Program-made: the position numbers and the translations under genes
Shown here: positions 1-8,343 of the stretch, one piece after another
Position numbering within the stretch: position 1 is the first letter of the stretch
Layout of the letters: every line of letters begins with the position of its first letter
The notes under the pieces: generated by a model
Seen by the model: only the letters and a program-made list of their open reading frames with translations
The model's database searches: none
Told to the model about the DNA's origin: nothing
Assembly (NCBI GenBank): GCA_046727755.1
Contig: JBKPDG010000072.1
Coordinates: 1 to 23,709 of the forward strand
Direction of reading: 5' to 3'
Length of the DNA stretch: 23,709 nucleotides
From: JALZAA01 sp046727755
GTDB taxonomy: Bacteria; Actinomycetota; Acidimicrobiia; IMCC26256; JACDBD01

Positions 1-147
1 GAGAACGTCACCGAATGTCTCGGCGGCACCGAGGAAGTTCTCGGCGACCACCTCGAGCACCGGTACGACACGATGTGCGACCCGCGGCTGAACGCCCGCC
101 AGTCGCTCGACCTGGCCTTCCAGGTCGCCGAGCTGGTGCGCCGCTGA
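1..147 (+). CDS. aroG: Class II DAHP synthase (3-deoxy-7-phosphoheptulonate synthase), C-terminal end
   Basis: This is the last 48 codons of a gene that begins left of the window, ending in TGA at 145-147. The peptide starts ENVTECLGG and contains CDPRLNARQSLDLAF, which matches the C-terminal block of plant-type (class II) DAHP synthases such as mycobacterial AroG. The enzyme condenses phosphoenolpyruvate with erythrose-4-phosphate, the first step of the shikimate pathway to aromatic amino acids, in the cytoplasm. In this family the conserved Asp of the CDPRLN block lies in the metal/substrate site. The segment visible here is intact. It is followed by a 52-bp gap and then kgd on the same strand. 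Nothing can be said about the start or the regulatory N-terminal part. Confidence 0.9.
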   Translation, partial: ENVTECLGGTEEVLGDHLEHRYDTMCDPRLNARQSLDLAFQVAELVRR

Positions 148-190
148 GCCACGGCGGCCGCCTTCGGGGACGTCTCCGCGACGCCCCTCG

Positions 191-197
191 GGAGGAG
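191..197 (+). promoter_or_regulatory. Ribosome binding site of kgd
   Basis: GGAGGAG lies immediately before the ATG at 200. It is one of the few strong Shine-Dalgarno sequences in the window, although its spacing is tight. It fixes the kgd start and rules out upstream starts in the other frames. Confidence 0.65.
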
Positions 198-199
198 CG

Positions 200-3100
200 A
201 TGGCAGAAAGCGAGTTCGAGGACCTGGGGCCCAACTCCGGCCTGGCCGAGGACATGCACGCCCGATACGTCGAGAACCCCGACGCCGTCCCCGACGAGTG
301 GCGCGAGTACTTCGACCAGCAGGCACCGGCGGCGGCTCCGCCGCCGGCATCCTCGCCGGCTCCGCAATCACCCTCGCCGCCTCCGGCGGCCGCGGCTCCC
401 CCGGCGGCCGACGGCGACCGGCCGATCCCGATCCGGGGTGCGACGGCGAGGATCGTCGAGAACATGGAGGCCTCGCTCGGCGTCCCGACGGCCACCTCGG
501 TCCGCACGGTTCCGGCCAAGCTGCTCGAGGTCAACCGGCAGATCCTGAACAACCACCTCGCTCGCACCGGCGGCGACAAGGTCAGCTTCACGCACCTGAT
601 CTCCTACGCGGTGCTCAAGGCGCTGGCGGGGGTGCCCGCGATGAAGTCGTCGTTCGAGATCGTCGACGGGCAACCCAACGTCGTACGCCACGACCATGTG
701 AACCTCGGACTCGCCGTCGACGTCGAAAAGAGCGACGGCACGCGCACGCTCCTCGTCCCGAACGTGAAGAAGGCCGACACGCTCGACTTCAAAGCGTTCC
801 ATGCCGCCTACGAGGAAGCGATCGGCAGGGTGCGCTCGGGCAAGGTCTCGCCCGACGACTTCGCCGGTACGACCGGCACGATCACGAATCCGGGCACCAT
901 CGGCACCGTCCATTCCGTACCACGGCTCATGCCCGGTCAGGGCTTCATCGTCGGGGTGGGCGCGATCGGCTTCCCCGCCGAGTTCCAAGGCGCCGACCAG
1001 CGCACGATCGCTCAGCTCGGCGTCAGCAAGACGATCACGTTGACGAGCACCTACGACCATCGCGTCATCCAGGGCGCCGAGAGCGGACGGTTCCTCGCCG
1101 TCGTCCACGATCTCCTCCTCGGCAACGACGAGTTCTACGACGACATCTTCCAGAGCTTTGGCGTCCCGTACGAGCCGGCCCGCTGGAGCGTCGACGTCAG
1201 TCCGCGCCGTGGCGACGGCGAGCGCGCGGTCGCGTCGACCGACAAGGCCGTGGGCGTCCAGCAGCTCATCAACATGTACCGCGTGCGCGGCCACCTCATC
1301 GCCAACCTCGACCCGCTCTGCGCCAAGGAGCCGCAGACCCACTCCGAGCTCGACATCAACCACTACGACCTGACCATCTGGGACCTCGACCGCGAGTTCC
1401 CCACCGGCAGGCTCGCAGGCAAGCCCACGATGAAGCTACGCGACATCCTCGGCGTCCTGCGTGACGCGTACGCGCGCACCATCGGTGTCGAGTACATGCA
1501 CATCCAGGAGCCCGACCAGAAGGCCTGGATCCAGGAGCACGTCGAAGGCGTCACCTGGGAGCGGAGCCGGGAGACCAAAGGCAGGATCCTCGAGCGGCTC
1601 GTCGCCGCCGAGGCGTTCGAGCGCTTCCTGCACACCAAGTACCTCGGCCACAAGCGCTACAGCCTCGAAGGCGCCGAGAGCACGATCCCGATGCTCGACG
1701 CGCTGCTGTCCGCCGCCGCCGATGACGGCGTCGAAGAGGCGATCCTCGGCATGCCGCACCGCGGCCGGCTCAACGTCCTCACGAACGTGGTCGGCAAGTC
1801 GTACGCGCAGCTCTTCCGTGAGTTCGAGGGCGAGCTCGACCCGATGTCGGCGCAGGGATCGGGGGACGTGAAGTACCACGTCGGCGCGACCGGCAAGCAC
1901 GCGTCGCCGGACGGCAACGAGATCGTCGTGACGCTGGCGTCGAACCCGAGCCACCTCGAAGCCGTCGACCCCGTCGTCGAGGGTATGGCCCGCGCCGAAG
2001 AGGACCAGAAGGGCGACGCCGAGCGCAGGAAGGTGCTGCCGGTGCTGCTGCACGGCGACGCCGCCTTCGCGGGGCAGGGTGTAGTGGCCGAGACCCTCAA
2101 CCTGTCGGAGGTCCCGGGATACGACGTGGGCGGAACGGTGCACCTGGTCGTGAACAACCAGCTCGGGTTCACCACTGCGCCGGAGATCGGGCGCTCGGCC
2201 GTGTACGCCACCGACGTCGCCAAGATGGTGCAGGCGCCGATCTTCCACGTGAACGGCGACGACCCGGAGGCGTGCGTCCGCGTGATGCAGCTCGCGTTCG
2301 CGTTCCGTCAGACGTTCCGCAAGGACGTCGTCGTCGACATGATCTGCTACCGGCGCTACGGCCACAACGAGGCCGACGAGCCCGCGTTCACGCAGCCGCG
2401 CATGTACGAGGCGATCAAGGCTCACCCGTCGCCGCGCACCCGCTACACCGACGCGTTGGTGCGTGAGGGAGACATGACCGCCGAGGAGGCGGCAGGCGTC
2501 GGCGAGGACTTCAAAGCCCGGCTCGACGCCGCGTTCAGCGAGACGCATAAAAGCGCGCCGCCGGACCCGAGCCAGGCGGCAACTCCGGACGCGCCGAGCG
2601 AGCCCCGGCTGCCGGCGCCACAACCCGATCCGTCGGTCCGCGTCGCGACCAACGTCGATCGCTGGATGCTCGAGCGCGTCGTCGAGGGGCTCATGTCACG
2701 ACCCGAGGGCTTCACGGTGCACCCGAAGCTCGAGCGCATCCTCCAGGCGCACCGCGTCTCGTTCGACGACGACGAAGTGGACTGGTCGCTGGCCGAGACG
2801 TTTGCGTTCGGCTCATTGCTCCTGGAGGGGACGCCCGTGCGCCTCGCCGGCCAGGACACGCGGCGCGGCACGTTCAGCCAGCGCCACGGCGTGCTCGTCG
2901 ATCAGCGCACCGAGGAGGAGTACGTCCCCCTCGCGCACCTGTCGCCCGATCAGCCGCCGTTCATGCTGTACGACTCGGTGCTGTCCGAGTTCGCCGCCCT
3001 CGGATTCGAGTACGGCTACTCGGTGGAGTATCCCGAGGCGCTCGTCCTGTGGGAGGCACAGTTCGGCGACTTCTTCAACGGCGCCCAGGTCATCATCGAC

Positions 3101-3826
3101 CAGTTCGTCTCCTCCGCGGAGGACAAGTGGGGGCAGGCCAGCAGTGTCGGCTTGCTCCTCCCCCACGCGTACGAGGGGCAGGGCCCCGAGCACTCGAGCG
3201 CGCGCATCGAACGCTTCCTGGACCTGTGCGCGGAGGACAACATGCGCGTCGTCTACCCGTCGACGTCGGCGCAGTACTTCCACGTGCTGCGCCGTCAGGC
3301 GCTGGCGACCAGGCGGGTGCCGTTGATCTGCTTCACGCCGAAGCGCTACCTCCGAATGCCCGAAACCCGATCACACGTCTCGGAGCTCACCGAAGGCGGC
3401 TTCCGCTTGACGCTCGACGATCGGAGCGACCTCGACCGCGACGCGGTCCGCCGTGTGCTCCTGTGCACGGGCAAGGTCGGCCACGAGCTCATGGGCAAGC
3501 GTGACGAGCTCGGCGCCCCCGCCACCGTGGTGCGTGTCGAGCAGCTGTACCCATGGCCGGAAGACGACATCCTCACCACGATCGCCGCGTACCCGAACGC
3601 CCGCGAGGTGTGGTGGGTGCAGGAGGAACCGGCGAACATGGGCGCCTGGAACTTCGTCCACCCCCGGCTGGCGCGGGCGCTGCGGGACGGGGCCGAGCTC
3701 CGCCACGTCGCCCGGGAGGCGAGCGCGAGCCCGGCGACCGGCAGCCAGACGATCCACGAGCGGGAGCAGGAGCAGCTGCTCGCCGCCGCCTTCGAGGGGC
3801 TTCGGGACGATCAACCCGGCAACTAG
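200..3826 (+). CDS. kgd: Multifunctional 2-oxoglutarate metabolism enzyme Kgd (2-oxoglutarate dehydrogenase E1 fused to an E2-type domain)
   Basis: The product is 1208 aa, close to the ~1230 aa of mycobacterial Kgd. It is the ThDP-dependent decarboxylase of the 2-oxoglutarate dehydrogenase step of the TCA cycle and acts in the cytoplasm. Residues 1-38 form the short N-terminal segment (EDLGPNSGLAEDMHARYVEN), followed by an Ala/Pro linker to about 75. The E2-type acyltransferase domain spans about 76-320, with DHRVIQGAESG at H287. The E1 part follows, with MPHRGRLNVL at 518-527, the ThDP motif HGDAAFAGQG at 618 with NN at 652-653, and the transketolase-like half ending in VQEEPANMGAW and SASPATGS. 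A Pro-rich stretch at about 783-816 separates the two E1 halves. No lipoyl domain is present, as is usual for this actinobacterial fusion. The ATG has a GGAGGAG upstream. The stop overlaps the convergent MFS stop in CTAG (3823-3826). Confidence 0.97.
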   Translation: MAESEFEDLGPNSGLAEDMHARYVENPDAVPDEWREYFDQQAPAAAPPPASSPAPQSPSPPPAAAAPPAADGDRPIPIRGATARIVENMEASLGVPTATSVRTVPAKLLEVNRQILNNHLARTGGDKVSFTHLISYAVLKALAGVPAMKSSFEIVDGQPNVVRHDHVNLGLAVDVEKSDGTRTLLVPNVKKADTLDFKAFHAAYEEAIGRVRSGKVSPDDFAGTTGTITNPGTIGTVHSVPRLMPGQGFIVGVGAIGFPAEFQGADQRTIAQLGVSKTITLTSTYDHRVIQGAESGRFLAVVHDLLLGNDEFYDDIFQSFGVPYEPARWSVDVSPRRGDGERAVASTDKAVGVQQLINMYRVRGHLIANLDPLCAKEPQTHSELDINHYDLTIWDLDREFPTGRLAGKPTMKLRDILGVLRDAYARTIGVEYMHIQEPDQKAWIQEHVEGVTWERSRETKGRILERLVAAEAFERFLHTKYLGHKRYSLEGAESTIPMLDALLSAAADDGVEEAILGMPHRGRLNVLTNVVGKSYAQLFREFEGELDPMSAQGSGDVKYHVGATGKHASPDGNEIVVTLASNPSHLEAVDPVVEGMARAEEDQKGDAERRKVLPVLLHGDAAFAGQGVVAETLNLSEVPGYDVGGTVHLVVNNQLGFTTAPEIGRSAVYATDVAKMVQAPIFHVNGDDPEACVRVMQLAFAFRQTFRKDVVVDMICYRRYGHNEADEPAFTQPRMYEAIKAHPSPRTRYTDALVREGDMTAEEAAGVGEDFKARLDAAFSETHKSAPPDPSQAATPDAPSEPRLPAPQPDPSVRVATNVDRWMLERVVEGLMSRPEGFTVHPKLERILQAHRVSFDDDEVDWSLAETFAFGSLLLEGTPVRLAGQDTRRGTFSQRHGVLVDQRTEEEYVPLAHLSPDQPPFMLYDSVLSEFAALGFEYGYSVEYPEALVLWEAQFGDFFNGAQVIIDQFVSSAEDKWGQASSVGLLLPHAYEGQGPEHSSARIERFLDLCAEDNMRVVYPSTSAQYFHVLRRQALATRRVPLICFTPKRYLRMPETRSHVSELTEGGFRLTLDDRSDLDRDAVRRVLLCTGKVGHELMGKRDELGAPATVVRVEQLYPWPEDDILTTIAAYPNAREVWWVQEEPANMGAWNFVHPRLARALRDGAELRHVAREASASPATGSQTIHEREQEQLLAAAFEGLRDDQPGN

Positions 3827-5424
3827 CTGGCCGGCACCGGCTCGGTCTCCGGCTCCCCTCTCCCGGCCTCGTACTCGGCTTCGAGCTCCTCGACCGGGCG
3901 CCGAGCACGCGCCGGGAGCCAGATGAGCGCGGCGATCGCGCCGATGATGAGGGCCGCCGCTCCCACCAGGTAGCCCTGGTGCATCCCGTCGACGAATGCC
4001 GTGCGGGCGGTCTCCGCGAGCGCGTTGCCCGCCGGTCCGCCGAGGCGGCTGGCGGTCTCGAGCGCGAAGCCGAGGGAGTTCTCGGCATCGCTCGCCACGC
4101 CCGCCGGCAGCGGCTGGCCGGCGACGGCGTCACCGACCTTCGTGCCGTACGTCGAGGCGAGCACGCTGCCGATTATGGCGACGCCCAGCGCGCCGCCGAC
4201 CTGACGGGTGGTGTCGTTCACGGCCGAGCCGACTCCCGCCTTCGCGGGCGGCAACGACCCCATGATCGACTCTGTCGCCGGGGCCATCGTGAGACCCATG
4301 CCAACCGCCATGAGCATGAGCCGCCAGAAGATGTTCCCGTAGCCAGTCGACACTTCGAGCCCGGTGAACGACAGGACGCCGAGCCCGGCGAGGAACAATC
4401 CGCTGGATACGACGACCTTGGTTCCGATCCGTTCCACGATCCGCGCGCTGAGCGGCGCGACCACCATCATCGTCAGGGCCAGCGGGAGCAGCCGGATACC
4501 CGCTTCCAGTGGCGTATAGCCCAGCACGAACTGGAAGTACTGCGTCAACAGGAAGATCACGCCGAACAACGCGAAGAAGAGAACCGAGATGCTCGCGCTC
4601 GCGCTCGTGAACCGCGGGTTCTTGAAGAAGTCCAGGTTCAGCATCGGGTGCGTGCTGTGGCGCTCCCACACGAAGAAGCTCACCAGCAACACCGCCGCGA
4701 TGCCGAGCGCGCCCAGGATCTTCGTGTCGCTCCAACCCTCGGTCGGCGCCTCGATGAACGCATAGACGAGCGAGACGAGGCCGGCGATCGAGAGTGCGGC
4801 GCCGACCAGGTCGAGCCGGGGCGCGGTCGGATCCTTCGACGTCGGCATGATGAGCACGCCGGCGCCGAGGGCTAGGGCGACGATCGGCAGGTTCACGAGG
4901 AACACCGAGCCCCAGTAGAAGTGCTCGAGCAGGAAGCCGCCGGTCACGGGGCCGATGGCGACGGCGAGGCCGGCGACGCCGGCCCAGATCGCGATGGCGC
5001 GGCCGCGCTCGCGACCCTCGAATACGGTCGTGATCAGCGAGAGCGTGCCCGGCATGATGAACGCGCCGCCGATGCCCATGAGCGCGCGGGAGGCGATGAG
5101 CTGGCTCGGCGAGTTCGCCATCGCCGAGAGCAGCGATCCGAGCCCGAACACGGCCAGCCCGATCTGCAGTGCGCCGCGCCGCCCGAATCTGTCGCCGAGG
5201 CTCCCCGCGGTCAGCAGCAATCCCGCGAACACGAGCGTGTACGAATCGACCATCCACTGGAGCTGGCTCGTCGAGGCGTCGAGGCCGCCCTGACTCTCCG
5301 GCCTGGCGAGCGTCGGGAGCGCCACGTTCAGGATCGAGTTGTCGACGACGATGATCAGCAGGCTCAGGCAGAGCACTGCCAGGATCAGCCAGCGGCGATC
5401 GTGCACCTTCTCGTCGACGACCAT
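3823..5424 (-). CDS. MFS drug exporter, DHA2 (14-TMS, EmrB/QacA-like) family
   Basis: This 533-aa integral membrane protein is of the proton-coupled multidrug antiporter type. TM1 carries the family motif D28-NSILNVALP. The loop between TM2 and TM3 has motif A (GSLGDRFGRRG, 74-84), and TM5 has motif C (the GPVTGG end at 158-163), which marks antiporters. The length and hydrophobic pattern fit 14 helices rather than 12. The C-terminal tail after the last helix is short, acidic and cytoplasmic. The ATG at 5424 is preceded on the minus strand by AAAGGA at a workable distance. A 13-bp palindrome (5455-5467) lies 31-43 bp upstream and may be a repressor site. It follows dapA and the small membrane protein on the same strand after a 152-bp gap, so it probably has its own promoter. 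The substrate cannot be predicted. Confidence 0.93.
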   Translation of the reverse strand: MVVDEKVHDRRWLILAVLCLSLLIIVVDNSILNVALPTLARPESQGGLDASTSQLQWMVDSYTLVFAGLLLTAGSLGDRFGRRGALQIGLAVFGLGSLLSAMANSPSQLIASRALMGIGGAFIMPGTLSLITTVFEGRERGRAIAIWAGVAGLAVAIGPVTGGFLLEHFYWGSVFLVNLPIVALALGAGVLIMPTSKDPTAPRLDLVGAALSIAGLVSLVYAFIEAPTEGWSDTKILGALGIAAVLLVSFFVWERHSTHPMLNLDFFKNPRFTSASASISVLFFALFGVIFLLTQYFQFVLGYTPLEAGIRLLPLALTMMVVAPLSARIVERIGTKVVVSSGLFLAGLGVLSFTGLEVSTGYGNIFWRLMLMAVGMGLTMAPATESIMGSLPPAKAGVGSAVNDTTRQVGGALGVAIIGSVLASTYGTKVGDAVAGQPLPAGVASDAENSLGFALETASRLGGPAGNALAETARTAFVDGMHQGYLVGAAALIIGAIAALIWLPARARRPVEELEAEYEAGRGEPETEPVPAS

Positions 5425-5454
5425 GCGCAGGTGTCCTTTCGGCGGGGGAGCTGC

Positions 5455-5467
5455 TTGGCGTTGCCAA
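5455..5467. promoter_or_regulatory. Palindrome upstream of the MFS exporter, possible operator
   Basis: TTGGC-GTT-GCCAA is a perfect 5-bp inverted repeat around a 3-nt centre, 31-43 bp before the exporter ATG. Drug exporters are often controlled by TetR or MarR repressors binding such sites, but no repressor gene is in the window, so the role is inferred from position alone. The rest of the 5425-5576 gap shows no convincing promoter boxes. Confidence 0.35.
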
Positions 5468-5576
5468 CACCACGAAGCGGGCTCGACTTCCGAGAATGGA
5501 CGAGAGCCTCAGCCCGATGAGCCGATTGCCGCCATCGCAAGCTCCGGCCCTGCAGTGACGGTCGGCAAAGCCGCCC

Positions 5577-5774
5577 TCATTGCGCTCTCAGCGTCTTCCA
5601 ACCCACGATGCCAAGCGCGACGCCGAAGCCGATCGAGATCACCGCCAGCGCCCCGTGCACGATGAAGAACCCGGCGGAGCGGTCCTCGCCGGCCATGTTG
5701 ACGAGGCGGGTGACCCAGATGAACAGCGTCCACCCGCCCGCCGCGAGCAGGAGGATCGAGATTCGCCGGGTCAC
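5577..5774 (-). CDS. Small membrane protein, SCO4848-like family
   Basis: This 65-aa protein has two hydrophobic helices, about residues 5-22 (ISILLLAAGGWTLFIWVT) and 38-59, joined by a short polar loop (NMAGEDRSAG). The pattern LLAxGGWTxFIWVT, then a loop, FxxVH, and a glycine-rich second helix resembles the small actinobacterial membrane proteins typified by Streptomyces SCO4848. No biochemical function is known to me. It starts with GTG whose last bases overlap the dapA stop (GTGA, 5774-5771), so it is probably translationally coupled to dapA. A very short Arg/Thr N-terminus precedes the first helix. It could be missed by annotation because of its size and GTG start. The family call is from recall of the pattern, not from a search. 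Confidence 0.75.
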   Translation of the reverse strand: MTRRISILLLAAGGWTLFIWVTRLVNMAGEDRSAGFFIVHGALAVISIGFGVALGIVGWKTLRAQ

Positions 5775-6673
5775 GAGGCGGCGACGGTCGCGTCGAGCGC
5801 GCGCTGGATGGCGTCGGACGACGCGTTGAGGAGCGGCAGCCGGACGTCGGCGGTCGGAATGCGATTCTGCGCGTGCAGCACACCCTTGAACACGGCCGGG
5901 TTCGGTTCCGCGAACAAGGCTTGCGTCACCGGCAGGAGCGCCTCGGCGTGGGCGCGCCCTTCGTCGACCTTGCCGGCGAGACCGCACTCGATCATCTCGA
6001 CGAACCGCGGCGTGCACACGTGCGCGCTGGCGCAGATGGTGCCGGTGCCACCCATGAGCACGAGCGGGAACAGGAAAGGATCCTCGCCACCCAGCACCGA
6101 AAAGCCGTCGACGTGGTTGGTGGCGCGCAGGAGCTCGAGGGTGTCGAGATCGAGGCCCGTCGCGGCTTGCTTGATGCCGGCGAAGTTCGGACCGTTTGCG
6201 AGCTGGGCGACACCCGCCGCGCTGAGGTGACGGCCGGTACGGATCGCGATGTTGTAGATGACGATCGGCACGGGGCTGACGTCGGCGACGTCGCGGAAGT
6301 GCGCAAGGACACCCGCCTCCGACGGCCGCACGTAGTACGGGACGACGATCAGCGCCGCGATCAGTGCCGGTGTTCCCGCGAGCTCCTTCACCGCCTGCCT
6401 GGTCGACCGCGTGTTGTTCGTGCCCGCGCCGACGATCAGCTGCGAGGAACGCTCGGCACACACCTTCGAGCACGCGTCGATCACGGCGCGCTTCTCGCCG
6501 GCATCCAGCGCCGTCGACTCGCCCGTCGTGCCCAGCGCCACGATGCCCGCCGCGCCGCCGTCGAGATACTCGTGACAAAGTCGCTCGAGCGCGTCGATCG
6601 CCACCGACCCGTCTTCGGCGAACGGCGTGACGATCGGGATGTAGACGCCGCGGAGGTTCGCGTCGGTCGCCAT
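5771..6673 (-). CDS. dapA: 4-hydroxy-tetrahydrodipicolinate synthase (DapA family)
   Basis: The product is 300 aa, the usual length for the family, a class I aldolase-fold enzyme. It would condense pyruvate with aspartate semialdehyde in lysine and diaminopimelate synthesis. The catalytic residues are all present: GTTGES at 48-53 (T49), Y113-Y114 in PYYVRPSEAG, Y140 in YNIAIRTG with R145, and the Schiff-base Lys K168 in GIKQA. The C-terminal EPNPAVFKG block is also typical. The usual Pro after YN-x is Ala here (A143), which is unusual and leaves open a related lyase. ATG at 6673 was chosen because the family N-terminus aligns there; upstream in-frame codons look non-coding. It is divergent from the TSUP permease with 54 bp between, and its stop overlaps the start of the small membrane protein. 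Confidence 0.88.
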   Translation of the reverse strand: MATDANLRGVYIPIVTPFAEDGSVAIDALERLCHEYLDGGAAGIVALGTTGESTALDAGEKRAVIDACSKVCAERSSQLIVGAGTNNTRSTRQAVKELAGTPALIAALIVVPYYVRPSEAGVLAHFRDVADVSPVPIVIYNIAIRTGRHLSAAGVAQLANGPNFAGIKQAATGLDLDTLELLRATNHVDGFSVLGGEDPFLFPLVLMGGTGTICASAHVCTPRFVEMIECGLAGKVDEGRAHAEALLPVTQALFAEPNPAVFKGVLHAQNRIPTADVRLPLLNASSDAIQRALDATVAAS

Positions 6674-6727
6674 TGCCCGCAGGCTATCTTGCGCCGCTCG
6701 GGAACCGGCGCGGCATACCCTCACACG

Positions 6728-7603
6728 ATGCCCGAGCCCTGGCAGACGATCCTGACGCTCGCGGCGGGCGTCGCGACCGGGGTGCTGTCGGGCATGTTCG
6801 GGGTCGGCGGCGCGGTCCTTTCGAACCCCGCCCTCCGCGCGCTCGGCGCCTCGCCGCTCGAAAGCGTCGGCTCGACGCTTCCGTCCATCATCCCTTCGGC
6901 GATCAGCGGCTCATTCCGCTACCGGCGCGAGGGCCTCATCATCGGACGGGTCGCGTTGTGGACGGCGGCGACGGGCTTGGCGGCGTCGGTAGGCGGGGCG
7001 TTGCTCGCCGGCACGGTCCCGGGCGACGGCCATCTTCTCCTCCTCTCCATCGCCGGGCTCCTCGCCTTCACGGCGTACCGCCTCGGGAAGCCGCCGCGCT
7101 CGTCGCCGGCACCCGCGCGCATCCCGGCCCGGGTCGAGGACCCGGTCGGCGACCTCCCGATCCCGGCGGCGGACCTCGAAGCGTCGAGCGCGGGCGAGGC
7201 GGAACGGTCGGCACCGGCTGCGCGCCGGACCGAGACGTGGCGCCTGAGCGTGATCGGCCTGGCCGCCGGGGGGCTGAGCGGACTGCTCGGCATCGGGGGC
7301 GGCGTCCTCATTGTTCCCGCGTTCGCGGGCTGGGTGCGCCTGACGATCAAGGAGGCCGTGGCGACCTCGCTCGTCTGCGTGGGCGTCTTGGCCGTGCCGG
7401 GAACGATCACCCACGCCGTGCTCGGCAACATCGACTGGGCGTTCGCGATACCACTGGCGATCGGGGTCATCCCCGGCGCCCAGCTCGGCGCGCACCTGGC
7501 CATCCGGGCCTCCAGTCGCACCCTGCGGCTGGCGGTTGCCATCGTCCTCGGCGCCATCGCGATCGCGTACGCGACCGGCGAGATCCTGGCGCTCGCGCTC
7601 TAG
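6728..7603 (+). CDS. TSUP (TauE/SafE) family membrane permease
   Basis: This 291-aa polytopic membrane protein is built from two homologous halves. Each half opens with the glycine-rich family motif: GMFGVGGAVLSNPAL near the N-terminus and GLLGIGGGVLIVPAF in the middle. The halves are joined by a long charged Pro/Ala/Glu-rich loop of about 55 residues, followed by three or four further helices. The family moves sulfite, sulfonates or other small anions; the substrate here is unknown. The ATG at 6728 has no clear Shine-Dalgarno, and a CATACC-like element lies just upstream, so the transcript may be leaderless. It is divergent from dapA. Its TAG stop overlaps the convergent glycosylase stop in CTAG (7600-7603). 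Confidence 0.88.
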   Translation: MPEPWQTILTLAAGVATGVLSGMFGVGGAVLSNPALRALGASPLESVGSTLPSIIPSAISGSFRYRREGLIIGRVALWTAATGLAASVGGALLAGTVPGDGHLLLLSIAGLLAFTAYRLGKPPRSSPAPARIPARVEDPVGDLPIPAADLEASSAGEAERSAPAARRTETWRLSVIGLAAGGLSGLLGIGGGVLIVPAFAGWVRLTIKEAVATSLVCVGVLAVPGTITHAVLGNIDWAFAIPLAIGVIPGAQLGAHLAIRASSRTLRLAVAIVLGAIAIAYATGEILALAL

Positions 7604-8307
7604 TCCTCCGCCGAGAGCACGCGCGCCCGATTGAACACCGCGTCGAGCATCGACTCCGTGAGCTTGCCGGTGAACGTGTTCTGCTGGCTGGGGTGATAGC
7701 AACCGAGGACGGTCGCCCGATCGGACGAGGCCTCGACGCCATGGCCGAATGGGGGCCGCGGCGAAGGGAGGGGTGATCCGCCGGCGGCGAGGACGCGCGC
7801 GGTGGCGTCGTACGCGAACTTCCCGAGCACGACGATCACCCGCACTCGTTCGAGGAGCTCCAGCTCGCGCACCAGATACGGCAGGCACCGGTCACGCTCC
7901 TCGATCGCCGGCTTGTTCGCGGGCGGCGCGCAGCGCACTGCAGCCGCGACGTACGCGTCGCGCAGTTCCAGCCCGTCGTCCGCCCGGACCGAGGTCGGTT
8001 GGTTGGCGTAGCCCGTGCGATAGAGGGAGCCGAACAGCCAGTCCCCGGAACGGTCGCCGGTGAAGATACGGCCCGTGCGGTTCCCACCGTGGGCGGCGGG
8101 GGCGAGCCCGACGACGAGCAGGCGGGCGCGCGGGTCACCGAACCCGGGGACGGGCCGCGCCCAGTACTCCTCGTCGCGGAAGGCGGCGCGCTTCTCGCGC
8201 CCGACGCGCTCGCGCCACTCGACCAGACGTGGGCACGCCCGGCACGCGACGATCTCCGCGGTCAACGAGTTGATCGCATCGGCCTGACCGGTCGCAGCTC
8301 GGCCCAC
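7600..8307 (-). CDS. Family 5 (UdgB-type) uracil-DNA glycosylase with a 4Fe-4S cluster
   Basis: This 235-aa DNA repair enzyme removes uracil and other deaminated bases from DNA. Motif A is GLAPAAHGGNRTGRIFTGD (67-85), with the Ala-rich GLAPAxHG form typical of family 5 rather than family 4. Motif B is HPSQQNTFTGKLT (from 205). Four cysteines, C22 and C25 (CRAC), C126 (RCAPP) and C141 (RCLPY), are placed to bind an iron-sulfur cluster. The protein begins at GTG 8307; the recognisable family N-terminus starts about 12 residues in, so the exact start is uncertain. It is divergent from the lipid kinase with 36 bp between them and convergent with the TSUP gene, sharing CTAG at the stops. In a GC-rich genome, cytosine-deamination repair is expected to be useful. 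Confidence 0.93.
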   Translation of the reverse strand: MGRAATGQADAINSLTAEIVACRACPRLVEWRERVGREKRAAFRDEEYWARPVPGFGDPRARLLVVGLAPAAHGGNRTGRIFTGDRSGDWLFGSLYRTGYANQPTSVRADDGLELRDAYVAAAVRCAPPANKPAIEERDRCLPYLVRELELLERVRVIVVLGKFAYDATARVLAAGGSPLPSPRPPFGHGVEASSDRATVLGCYHPSQQNTFTGKLTESMLDAVFNRARVLSAED

Positions 8308-8343
8308 ATCGGGATCGTACGCGGGCCACTACGGTGCGAACCC

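Noticed and set aside
1436..2623. Long minus-strand open frame inside kgd (395 codons)
   Set aside because: It is antisense to the conserved E1 domain, rich in Arg/His/Val with no family motif. It is a GC-driven shadow frame.
3553..4875. Plus-strand open frame across the end of kgd and the MFS gene (440 codons)
   Set aside because: It covers clear motifs of two real genes in other frames; composition is low-complexity Arg/Glu/His-rich.
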